Part shown: piece after piece, positions 57,490-64,000 of the stretch
Position numbering within the stretch: position 1 is the stretch's first letter
Layout: each line of letters opens with the position of its first letter
NCBI RefSeq assembly: GCF_000718255.1
Contig: NZ_JOFJ01000001.1
Location: 310,001-374,000, forward strand
DNA: 64,000 bases
DNA from: Spirillospora albida
Lineage (GTDB): Bacteria; Actinomycetota; Actinomycetes; Streptosporangiales; Streptosporangiaceae
Direction: 5' to 3'
Notes under the pieces: model-generated
Seen by the model: only the letters and a program-made list of their open reading frames with translations
Told to the model about the DNA's origin: nothing
Database searches by the model: none
Translations under genes and position numbers: made by a program

Positions 57490-58185
57490 ATGTCGAAAAA
57501 GCCCGCTGACGGGGTCCAGGAGCGTCCGGGCCGCCTGAAGCAGATCCGCATGGTCGCCCAGGTGGTCCGCCAGGCCGACCCCAAGGCCCTCCCGATCACG
57601 TTCGCGTCCGCGTTCGGGACGCTCGTCGTGATGATCCTGATCGGGCTGCTGATCGGCCAGCTGTGGTTCTTCATCCCGCTCGGCGTCCTCGCCGCGTTCG
57701 CCGTCGGAATGATCGTCTTCGGGCAGCTGGCGCAGCGCGCGCAGTACAAGATGATCGCGGGGCAGCCGGGCGCCGCCGCCGCGATCCTGAAGAACATGCG
57801 CGGCGGCTGGACGGTCACCGAGGCCGTCAGCGGCAACCGGAACCTCGACATGGTGCACCGCGCGGTCGGCCGGCCGGGCGTCGTCCTCGTGTCGGAGGGC
57901 CCGCGCAGCCGGGTCGGGCAGCTGCTCGGCGCGGAGAAGAAGCGCATCTCCCGCGCCGCCCAGCAGGTCCCCATCTACGACATCCAGGTCGGGGACGAGG
58001 AGGGCCAGATCCCGGTCGGCAAGCTCCAGCGCCACCTGATGAAGCTCCCCCGCAACCTCAGCAAGGCGCAGGTCGCCGAGCTGAACGACCGGCTCCAGGC
58101 GCTCCCCCGCGCCATGCAGATGCCGAAGGGCCCGATGCCGAAGGGCGCGAAGATGCCCAAGGGCCCGAAGCCCAAGATGCGCTGA
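57490..58185 (+). CDS. DUF4191 membrane protein
   Basis: A 231-residue actinobacterial protein. A basic N-terminus (RPGRLKQIRMVAQVVRQADP) is followed by two membrane helices (SAFGTLVVMILIGLLIG and LWFFIPLGVLAAFAVGMIVF). A cytoplasmic domain with GQPGAAAAILKNMRGGWTVT, RAVGRPGVVLVSEGP and KLQRHLMKLPRNL comes next. The tail is a MPKGP-type repeat. It always accompanies lipA in this phylum (Rv2219, recalled), but its function is unknown. It ends at a strong terminator. Confidence 0.9.
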   Translation: MSKKPADGVQERPGRLKQIRMVAQVVRQADPKALPITFASAFGTLVVMILIGLLIGQLWFFIPLGVLAAFAVGMIVFGQLAQRAQYKMIAGQPGAAAAILKNMRGGWTVTEAVSGNRNLDMVHRAVGRPGVVLVSEGPRSRVGQLLGAEKKRISRAAQQVPIYDIQVGDEEGQIPVGKLQRHLMKLPRNLSKAQVAELNDRLQALPRAMQMPKGPMPKGAKMPKGPKPKMR

Positions 58186-58192
58186 CACGGCG

Positions 58193-58218
58193 AACGCCCC
58201 CGGATCCCCGGGGGCGTT
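58193..58218. terminator. Bidirectional terminator between DUF4191 and RDD genes
   Basis: A perfect 11-bp inverted repeat (58193-58203 and 58208-58218) with ATCC loop followed by TTTCCATTT, an intrinsic terminator shared by the convergent genes. Confidence 0.87.
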
Positions 58219-58234
58219 TCCATTTCCGGCCTGC

Positions 58235-58720
58235 TCAGACGTTGACGACGACCGTGTTCGCGGCGCGGTCGTGGAGGCCGCGGTAGTCGCGGTCCCAGAT
58301 GAGGGCAGGGACGACCAGGACCAGCAGGGCGCTGCGGGCCAGTGCCCAGCCGAACCCGACGCGCCGGCCGTCCGGCCGCACCACCCGGATGCCGCACAGC
58401 CGCTTGCCCATCGTGGTGCCGATCAGGGCGGTCAGCAGCCACGCCTGGATCCCGAAGACGACCAGCGTCGCCGTGCTGCGGCCGGCGGGCGTCCAGTCGA
58501 ACGAGCGGGCCAGCAGGCTCGCGACGAGCATCGACAGGCCCCAGTCGACGAACAGCGCGACGAGCCGCCGCCCGTAGCTCGCGACCGCGCCGGGACCGTG
58601 CTCGGGCAGCCCGAACCGCGCACCCGGCGCCCCGAGGTCGGCGCCCGCCGCGCGGGCGCCGCTCAGCCACGTCTGGGTCCACCGCGGGCCGGCCGCCGCC
58701 CGCTCCTTGCCACTGCTCAT
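58235..58720 (-). CDS. RDD family membrane protein
   Basis: A 161-residue protein with an RDD domain. Hydrophilic residues 1-45 precede YGRRLVALFVDWGLSMLVASL, where the family Arg-Asp (RRLVALFVDW) appears, then ATLVVFGIQAWLLTALIGTT, GKRLCGIRVVRPDGRRVG and WDRDYRGLHDRAANTVV. It corresponds to Rv2219A beside glnA1 (recalled). RDD proteins are proposed ion or solute transporters; the role here is unknown. It diverges from glnA. Confidence 0.9.
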   Translation of the reverse strand: MSSGKERAAAGPRWTQTWLSGARAAGADLGAPGARFGLPEHGPGAVASYGRRLVALFVDWGLSMLVASLLARSFDWTPAGRSTATLVVFGIQAWLLTALIGTTMGKRLCGIRVVRPDGRRVGFGWALARSALLVLVVPALIWDRDYRGLHDRAANTVVVNV

Positions 58721-58821
58721 GCGCCTACGCTATCCGGTCCCCCGCGGGGTTCCGACGCGGCTCCGGAGGGCACGGGTGACAGGGGCCACGGGGAGCGGCG
58801 ACGCATCGCGCAGAGTGATGC

Positions 58822-58859
58822 GTAACACAGCCGAAACATTCGGGACACGGCTGGGAAAC
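58822..58859 (+). promoter_or_regulatory. GlnR operator upstream of glnA (a-site/b-site pair)
   Basis: Four 5-bp half sites with exact 6-bp spacing: GTAAC, GAAAC, GACAC, GAAAC. This is the GTnAC-n6-GAAAC-n6-GTnAC-n6-GAAAC architecture of actinobacterial GlnR boxes; the third half site has GACAC for GTnAC. It ends 50 bp before the glnA ATG. GlnR activates glnA under nitrogen limitation (family knowledge). Confidence 0.88.
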
Positions 58860-58909
58860 GGCTTCCCCGTACCCTGATCGAAGCCCAAAAAGCGCCCCAA
58901 GGAGGCTGG

Positions 58910-60334
58910 ATGTTCAGCAGCGCCGAAGAGGTCCTGAGCTACCTCAGGAACGAAGGTGTGCGATTCGTCGACTGCCGTTTCGTGGACCTGCCGGGCAAGA
59001 TGCAGCACTTCACCTTCCCCGTCGAGAACTTCGGCGAGAGCGTCTTCACCGACGGCCTCATGTTCGACGGGTCGTCCGTCCGCGGATTCCAGGAGATCCA
59101 CGAGTCGGACATGCTGCTCCTCCCGGACCCCGCGACCGCCGTCCTGGACCCGTTCCGCCAGCACAAGACGCTGATCATCAACTTCTTCGTGCACGACCCG
59201 CTGACGGGCGAGCCCTACAGCCGCGACCCCCGCAACATCGCGAAGAAGGCGCAGGACTACCTGCGCGGCACCGGCATCGCCGACACGGTCTTCTGCGGTC
59301 CCGAGGCCGAGTTCTACATCTTCGACGACGTCCGCTTCGAGACGCGGGAGAACGCCGGCTACTACTACCTCGACTCGATCGAGGGCGCGTGGAACACCGG
59401 CCGCGAGGAGCCCGGCGGCAACCTCGGCGCGAAGCCCCCCTACAAGGGCGGCTACTTCCCCGTACCGCCGATGGACCACTACACCGACCTGCGGTCGGAG
59501 ATGGTCGCGCAGCTCATCGAGTCCGGCATCGCGGTCGAGATGCAGCACCACGAGGTCGGCACCGCCGGCCAGGCCGAGATCGACTTCCGCTTCGACACGC
59601 TGCTGAAGACGGCCGACAACCTGATGCTCTACAAGTACATCGTGAAGAGCGTCGCGCGGAACGCCGGCAAGAGCGTCACGTTCATGCCGAAGCCCATCTT
59701 CGGTGACAACGGCTCCGGCATGCACGTCCACCAGTCCCTCTGGAAGGACGGCTCGCCGCTCTTCTACGACGAGGTCGGCTACGCGGGCCTGTCGGACACC
59801 GCCCGCTACTACATCGGCGGCCTCCTCAGGCACGCGCCGTCCCTCCTCGCCTTCACGAACCCGACGGTGAACAGCTACCACCGCCTGGTCCCCGGCTTCG
59901 AGGCCCCGGTCAACCTGGTCTACTCGCAGCGCAACCGCTCCGCCTGCATCCGGGTCCCCATCACCGGGTCGAACCCGAAGGCGAAGCGCATCGAGTTCCG
60001 CGTGCCCGACCCGTCCTGCAACCCCTACCTCGCCTTCTCGGCGATGCTGATGGCGGGCCTGGACGGAATCAAGAACAAGATCGAGCCGCCGGAGCCGATC
60101 GACAAGGACCTCTACGAGCTGCCCCCGGAGGAGGCCCGCGCGATCCCGCAGGTCCCGGGCTCGCTCCCCGAGGTCCTCGCGGCCCTGGAGGCCGACCACG
60201 ACTACCTGCTCGAAGGCGGCGTCTTCACCCCGGACCTCATCGAGACCTACATCTCGATGAAGAACGAGTTCGAGATCGACCCCATCCGCCTCCGCCCGCA
60301 CCCCCACGAGTTCGAGCTGTACTACGACGTGTGA
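58910..60334 (+). CDS. glnA: Type I glutamine synthetase
   Basis: The 474-residue main ammonia-assimilating enzyme (glutamate + NH3 + ATP to glutamine), a dodecamer. Signatures are VFTDGLMFDGSSVRGFQEIH, FCGPEAEFYIFDD, the ATP motif KPIFGDNGSGMHVHQSL, and YSQRNRSACIRVP. The adenylylation site Tyr402 is present in DKDLYELPPEE, so it should be switched by GlnE. The ATG has a perfect AGGAGG at six bases, and a GlnR operator lies upstream. It is placed as Rv2220 in mycobacteria (recalled). A terminator follows. Confidence 0.97.
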   Translation: MFSSAEEVLSYLRNEGVRFVDCRFVDLPGKMQHFTFPVENFGESVFTDGLMFDGSSVRGFQEIHESDMLLLPDPATAVLDPFRQHKTLIINFFVHDPLTGEPYSRDPRNIAKKAQDYLRGTGIADTVFCGPEAEFYIFDDVRFETRENAGYYYLDSIEGAWNTGREEPGGNLGAKPPYKGGYFPVPPMDHYTDLRSEMVAQLIESGIAVEMQHHEVGTAGQAEIDFRFDTLLKTADNLMLYKYIVKSVARNAGKSVTFMPKPIFGDNGSGMHVHQSLWKDGSPLFYDEVGYAGLSDTARYYIGGLLRHAPSLLAFTNPTVNSYHRLVPGFEAPVNLVYSQRNRSACIRVPITGSNPKAKRIEFRVPDPSCNPYLAFSAMLMAGLDGIKNKIEPPEPIDKDLYELPPEEARAIPQVPGSLPEVLAALEADHDYLLEGGVFTPDLIETYISMKNEFEIDPIRLRPHPHEFELYYDV

Positions 60335-60346
60335 GGCGTCCTGCGT

Positions 60347-60375
60347 GCGGGCCCGGCGGCGACCGCCGGGCCCGC
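60347..60375. terminator. Terminator after glnA
   Basis: A perfect 13-bp inverted repeat (60347-60359 and 60363-60375) with a CGA loop, between convergent genes. Confidence 0.87.
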
Positions 60376-60383
60376 ATCCGTTC

Positions 60384-60980
60384 TCACGCCAGCGGGTGGC
60401 CGTGCTCCGCGGCCAGTCCCGTCAGGTCCGGCTCGCCGTAGCGGGCGACCAGGGCGCGGAAGCGGGCCACCTTGGCTTCGCCGCGGCGGCGCAGGCGGGT
60501 CGCGAACGAGTCGGCGGTCAGGAAGACGGGCGGCTCCGCCTTGGTGTGGAACTTGTCGGCGTACATGACCAGTTCCTCCTCCGGCGACTCCGGCAGGTAG
60601 TCGTCCACCGGGATCGGGAGGCGCTGCTCGACCACGTCGGCGCGGGTGATGCCCACGCCGACGTGGCGGGAGCAGAAGCGGCAGAGGACCTCGGGGAAGC
60701 CCGCCTCGTCCAGCAGCCCGTGACCCAGCACGCCGTGCCGCACGTAGCCCGTCTCCTCGGGGCGGCCGTCCGTCCAGGCGAGCCGGTACACGCCGATGTC
60801 GTGCAGCAGGCACCCGGCCCGGACCAGGTCGGCGTCCCCGTCGAACCGGGTCCGCTCCATGATGCGCTCGGCGATCTCGCACACGATCCGGCAGTGCGTG
60901 TGGACGAGGTCGAACGCCTCCTCGGAGGGGGCGTGCGCCTCGTGCAGGGCCCGGATCTCGTCGTCGGTGGGGATGTCCAC
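60384..60980 (-). CDS. HD domain phosphohydrolase
   Basis: A 198-residue HD-superfamily protein. His in DLVHTHCRIVCEIAERI, the His-Asp pair in GCLLHDIGVYRL, further His in YVRHGVLGHGLLDEAGF and RFCSRHVGVG, and the metal-binding Asp in VMYADKFHTKAEPPVF fit the HD pattern. Likely substrate: a nucleotide or phosphate ester. The GTG is the frame start. It ends at the glnA terminator and lies 9 bp downstream of the oxidoreductase gene on the same strand, so the two are co-transcribed. Confidence 0.87.
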   Translation of the reverse strand: MDIPTDDEIRALHEAHAPSEEAFDLVHTHCRIVCEIAERIMERTRFDGDADLVRAGCLLHDIGVYRLAWTDGRPEETGYVRHGVLGHGLLDEAGFPEVLCRFCSRHVGVGITRADVVEQRLPIPVDDYLPESPEEELVMYADKFHTKAEPPVFLTADSFATRLRRRGEAKVARFRALVARYGEPDLTGLAAEHGHPLA

Positions 60981-60989
60981 GCGTCAAGC

Positions 60990-61604
60990 CTAGGGGCGGC
61001 GCACACTGAGGGCGGTCCGGTGGTGGCGCGGCGCCTCGGCCTCGTCGACGAGCGCGATGGCGAAGTCCTCATAGGTGATGCCGGCGTCCCTGTCCGCGTG
61101 GTCCGCGACCTGGTAGCGGCCGGTGGGGGCGCCGTCGTGGTCGAAGTCGCCGGACGGGGCGATGTACGCCCAGTCGAGCGTGCCGTCCCGGAGCGCCTGC
61201 AAGCCCGCCGCGTGGCCCAGGTAGAACGCGCGGTACTCGTTCGGGTAGCCGGGCTCGTCCATGAGCGGTATACCGGACGATCCCGGCAGGATGGACGCGA
61301 GCCCCGCGACCACCAGCCGGCGCACGCCCGCCCGGGTGAGGCCGGTGTCCAGCGCGCGGGACGCCCCGGCGAAGAAGCCGCGGGCGTCCGCCGCCAGGTC
61401 GACGGCGGTGCTGATGGCCGCGTCGTGGCCCGCGGCGGCCTTCGCGATGCTCGCCGCGTCGGTGGCATCACCCGCCACCGCGTCCCGCAGGTCGTGCCGC
61501 GCGGGGTCTCGCACCACGGGGGTGACGCGGTGGCCCCGCTTCCGCGCCTCGGCGACGGCCCGCCTCCCCGCTCGCCCGCCCGCGCCGAACACCACGATGT
61601 CCAT
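60990..61604 (-). CDS. NAD(P)H-binding oxidoreductase (atypical SDR)
   Basis: A 204-residue Rossmann protein. IVVFGAGGRAGRRAVAEARK is the dinucleotide loop, GDATDAASIAKAAAGHDAAI follows, and RRLVVAGLASILPG and DWAYIAPSGDFDHDG are typical of NmrA/YwnB-like atypical SDRs. The catalytic YxxxK is not present in standard form. The ATG is chosen over a GTG three codons earlier because AGAGG fits its spacing. It diverges from an HxlR regulator gene 102 bp away, a common regulator-target pair, and precedes the HD gene by 9 bp. Confidence 0.85.
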   Translation of the reverse strand: MDIVVFGAGGRAGRRAVAEARKRGHRVTPVVRDPARHDLRDAVAGDATDAASIAKAAAGHDAAISTAVDLAADARGFFAGASRALDTGLTRAGVRRLVVAGLASILPGSSGIPLMDEPGYPNEYRAFYLGHAAGLQALRDGTLDWAYIAPSGDFDHDGAPTGRYQVADHADRDAGITYEDFAIALVDEAEAPRHHRTALSVRRP

Positions 61605-61706
61605 ACCGGTCACCTCTCGCCCCGGGCCGGACGCCGCGTCCGGCCGCTCGGCGGGAAGCTATCCGGGGCCCCGGTTACCGCACGGATACCGGATATCGTC
61701 GAGCCC

Positions 61707-62066
61707 ATGAGGGAGCCCCTGCCCGCCGACATGTTCGACGAGCTGTGCCCGTCCACGCTCAACCCGATCCGGTTCGGCGACAAGTGGGCGGCGCTGATCA
61801 TCAGGTGCCTCGAAGGCGGCCCGCGCCGCTTCTCCGAGCTGCGCCTGCCGCTGAGCCGGGTGACGCCGAAGGTCCTCACCACGTCCCTGCGGAACCTGGA
61901 ACGCGACGGCCTGGTCACCCGCACGGTCCTCCGGGGCGCCCACGTCGAGTACACGCTCACCCCCTTGGGCCGCTCCCTGCTGGAACCCCTGGACGCCGCC
62001 TGCACCTGGGCGGAGGAGCACTGGGACGAACTCCTCGACGCCCGCGAATCCCATCAAGCGTCCTGA
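61707..62066 (+). CDS. HxlR-family transcriptional regulator
   Basis: A 119-residue winged-helix DNA-binding protein. The HxlR pattern is clear: FGDKWAALIIRCLEGGPRRFSEL, LSRVTPKVLTTSLRNLERDGLVTR as recognition helix, and the wing HVEYTLTPLGRSL. The single N-terminal Cys (DELCPS) is at the position where redox- or aldehyde-sensing HxlR proteins carry their reactive Cys (inference). It probably controls the divergent oxidoreductase and HD genes. Its operator should be within the 102-bp gap, where GGATACCGGATATC-like repeats occur. Confidence 0.9.
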   Translation: MREPLPADMFDELCPSTLNPIRFGDKWAALIIRCLEGGPRRFSELRLPLSRVTPKVLTTSLRNLERDGLVTRTVLRGAHVEYTLTPLGRSLLEPLDAACTWAEEHWDELLDARESHQAS

Positions 62067-62245
62067 CCCCGGCACCGCGGCGCCGCGGGCCTCGTCTGCC
62101 CGCCGGATCGTCCGGCATGGGTGCCGCGTCGCCTCCCGCGCGAGGGGCGGCACCGGCGGTGTGCGGCCGGTTCAGAAGGCGATCGCGTCCGGGAAGATGC
62201 GGGGGGACGGGGACGTTGTCCGGCTGACGATCAAAGGAGATGGCG

Positions 62246-62647
62246 ATGGCCGAGGTCAGGGTGGAGCGCACCGAGGACGGGTTCCGGGCGGTCAACGCGC
62301 GGGGGGCGGAGGTCGCCATCGGTGACGGGGAGACCGACCGGGTGTTCACGCCCGTCGAGCTGATGCTGGCCGCGCTCGGGGGGTGTGAACTGGTGACGGT
62401 GGAGCCCCTGACCGCGAAGCGGGGGCATCGGATGGTGCGGCTCGCGGCGAGCGTCGCGGCCGAGAAGGTGGACCGCAGCAGGCTCGGGACGATCACCGTC
62501 ACGTACGACGTCGAGTTGCCCGAGGGGGACGACAAGGCCGACGAGGTGCTGCGGGCGGTGGCGAAGCGCGTGTCCGACGGCTACTGCACGGTGGGGCTGG
62601 CGCTCAAGGCTCCGATGGACGTGGTGCAGGTCATCCCGGAGGGTTAG
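62246..62647 (+). CDS. OsmC family protein
   Basis: A 133-residue peroxidase-like protein of the OsmC/Ohr family. The two catalytic cysteines are in AALGGCELVTVEPL and DGYCTVGLALKAP, and the region FTPVELMLAALGG is a hallmark. Such proteins reduce organic peroxides with a lipoyl or thiol donor (family knowledge). The ATG at 62246 has AAAGGAG six bases before it; the ATG two codons earlier abuts that site and is less likely. It overlaps the hydrolase gene tail-to-tail by 4 bp. Confidence 0.92.
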   Translation: MAEVRVERTEDGFRAVNARGAEVAIGDGETDRVFTPVELMLAALGGCELVTVEPLTAKRGHRMVRLAASVAAEKVDRSRLGTITVTYDVELPEGDDKADEVLRAVAKRVSDGYCTVGLALKAPMDVVQVIPEG

Positions 62648-64000
62648 TCGCAGGTGGTGCCCTTCGCCGGGACCTTGCCGTCCAGAAGGTAGGACTGGAC
62701 GGCCTTCCGCACGCACGCGTTCCCGGTGTCGTAGGCGCCGTGGCCCTCTCCCTTGAGGGTGAGGAGCGTGGCCTTGCCTCCGAGTTCCCTGGTGAGGGCG
62801 GGCGCCCACGCGTAGGGGGTGGCGGGGTCGCCGGTGTTGCCGATCACGAGGATCGGCGCGGCGGACGGGGCGGACACCTCACCGGCGTCGTCGTCGCCCT
62901 TCACCGGCCAGTCCGTGCACTGGATAAGGCCCCACGCCATCCAGGGGCCGAAGACCGGGGACGCCCTGCGGAAGCGCGGCAGTTCGCGGTGGACGTCCGC
63001 GGCGGTGTACCGGGCGGCGCCGTCCGCGCAGCCGATGGCGGTGTTGGCGGGCGTGAGGTTGCTGTAGGTGCCGTCCTCGCGGCGGCCGCTGAGCAGGTCG
63101 GCGAGCATGAGCAGGGTGTTGCCGGTGCGCCGCCGGGTCGCCTCCGTGAGGCCCTGGATCAGGACGGGCCACGCCTCCTTGGAGTAGAGGGCGGCGGCGA
63201 CGCCGGACGCGGCGAGGCTCTGGGTCAGCTCGCGGCCGGACGCGGCGGGCAGCGGCCGGGCGTCCAGTGCGTCGAGGAGGCGGCCGACGGACGCGACGAT
63301 CTCGCCGGCGTCGGCGCCGAGAGGGCAGAGGGCGGCGCCTCGCGCGGCGCAGCTCTTCGCGAAGTCGCCGAGGGCGCGCTGGAACGCGGCGGCCTGCTGG
63401 AGGCCGAGGTCCACGTCGTCGATCCGGGTGTCGACGGCTCCGTCGAGGACGGCGCGGCCGACGTTGGCCGGGTACTGGTGGGCGTAGCTCGCGCCGAGCT
63501 GCGTCCCGTAGGAGATGCCGAAGTAGTGCAGCTTGGCGTCGCCGAGGGCCGCCCGGAGGACGTCCATGTCACGTGCGGCGCTGACGGTGCCGACATGCGG
63601 GAGGACCCGTCCGGAGCGGGTCTGGCAGGCGCGGGCGAACTCGCCGATCTCCCGGAGGAGCCCCCTCTCCTCGGCGGCGTCGTCGGGCGACCCCTCGGAG
63701 GCGGCGAGCTCGTCCATCCTCTTGTCGTCGACGCAGGTGACGGGCGCGCTGCGGCCGACGCCGCGGGGGTCGAACCCGATGAGGTCGTAGCGGGTGTTGA
63801 GCTCCCTGTACTGGCCGTACGCCTGGTAGAGAGTGTCGACGCCGTCTCCGCCGGGGCCTCCGAAGTTGAAGAGCAGCGACCCGATGCGGCCCTCCCGCCT
63901 CGTGGCGGGGAAGCGGATCAGGGCGAGGTCGATGGTGTCTCCGGACGGTTTGTCGTAGTCGAGTGGTACCTTCACCGTTCCGCATCGGAACCCTGAGGGC
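62644..64000 (-). CDS. Alpha/beta hydrolase, tripeptidyl aminopeptidase-like, 5' end outside window
   Basis: At least 452 residues; the open frame continues past base 64000 (FRCGTVKVPLDYDKPSG at the edge). The sequence follows the SlpD/tripeptidyl aminopeptidase family of Streptomyces: oxyanion loop FNFGGPGGDGVDTLYQAYG, YDLIGFDPRGVGRS, nucleophile in YFGISYGTQLGASYA (GxSxG), catalytic Asp in IGNTGDPATPYAWAP, and His in LKGEGHGAYDTGN. Paired Cys (TCVDDK, ACQTR, SCAARG, CPLG, CADG, QCTDW) suggest an exported, disulfide-bonded enzyme. A signal peptide would lie in the missing N-terminus. The terminal Cys (GTTCD) is also typical. Confidence 0.92.
   Translation of the reverse strand, partial: PSGFRCGTVKVPLDYDKPSGDTIDLALIRFPATRREGRIGSLLFNFGGPGGDGVDTLYQAYGQYRELNTRYDLIGFDPRGVGRSAPVTCVDDKRMDELAASEGSPDDAAEERGLLREIGEFARACQTRSGRVLPHVGTVSAARDMDVLRAALGDAKLHYFGISYGTQLGASYAHQYPANVGRAVLDGAVDTRIDDVDLGLQQAAAFQRALGDFAKSCAARGAALCPLGADAGEIVASVGRLLDALDARPLPAASGRELTQSLAASGVAAALYSKEAWPVLIQGLTEATRRRTGNTLLMLADLLSGRREDGTYSNLTPANTAIGCADGAARYTAADVHRELPRFRRASPVFGPWMAWGLIQCTDWPVKGDDDAGEVSAPSAAPILVIGNTGDPATPYAWAPALTRELGGKATLLTLKGEGHGAYDTGNACVRKAVQSYLLDGKVPAKGTTCD

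Noticed and set aside
1..64000. Mobile elements, tRNA or rRNA genes
   Set aside because: No transposase, integrase, terminal repeats, tRNA-like cloverleaf or rRNA sequence was recognised on either strand by reading; a covariance-model scan was not possible here.

Overview
This 64-kb window is ordinary chromosome from a high-GC filamentous-type actinomycete. Evidence: a very strong G/C third-position bias, many GTG starts, a mycothiol-type DinB enzyme, a PimB-like mannosyltransferase, a cytochrome bcc-aa3 branch with actinobacterial subunit IV, and a GlnR operator. The protein sequences look closest to the Thermomonosporaceae/Streptosporangiales (Actinomadura-like); that placement is inferred from sequence character only. 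No rRNA, tRNA, insertion sequence, prophage or CRISPR array was seen.

The backbone follows a conserved actinobacterial gene order. From memory it parallels M. tuberculosis Rv2182c-Rv2220 (acyltransferase, SRPBCC, fadD15, pimB', ripC, exonuclease/GIY-YIG, trpD, ctaE, qcrCAB, ctaF, ctaC, adoK, IscA-like, aminopeptidase, E2, epimerase, lipB, lipA, DUF4191, RDD, glnA1) and the matching Streptomyces block.

Layout. 0-8.4 kb: sensor kinase fragment, acyltransferase, EEP nuclease, ROK glucokinase, SRPBCC, metallophosphoesterase, CutC, acyl-CoA synthetase. 8.4-16.7 kb: an insertion between fadD15 and pimB' with a secreted DUF4142/DUF1996 pair, a three-gene operon (degenerate LytM membrane protein, bis-His heme membrane protein, NuoF-ferredoxin fusion) and a class B PBP. 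17.2-24.8 kb: pimB', qcrBAC-ctaE, pseudo-receiver, trpD, Lrp-like protein. 24.9-34.3 kb: rhomboid, exonuclease/GIY-YIG fusion, NYN protein, then an envelope set (NlpC/P60, HExxH protein, M48, L,D-transpeptidase). 34.4-37.3 kb: ctaCDF. 37.4-42 kb: cysteine desulfurase, TusA, adenosine kinase, A-type Fe-S carrier, NadA. 42-48.3 kb: PspA module, aldo-keto reductase, DsbA-like protein, cobU and cobS. 48.5-58.7 kb: aminopeptidase, then the lipoate/2-oxoacid dehydrogenase block (lpd, sucB, lipB, lipA) with DUF4191 and RDD. 58.7-64 kb: GlnR-controlled glnA, HD protein, HxlR/oxidoreductase pair, OsmC and a secreted-type hydrolase cut by the window edge.

How it fits together: QcrCAB, CtaE and CtaCDF supply almost all of a bcc-aa3 respiratory chain. 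Lpd and SucB need lipoyl groups made by the adjacent lipB and lipA. LipA and NadA need Fe-S clusters, for which a desulfurase and an A-type carrier lie nearby. The least explained system is the LytM/heme/NuoF-ferredoxin operon at 10.5-14.9 kb. It looks like a split NAD(P)H-to-membrane-heme electron-transfer module with no assigned acceptor.
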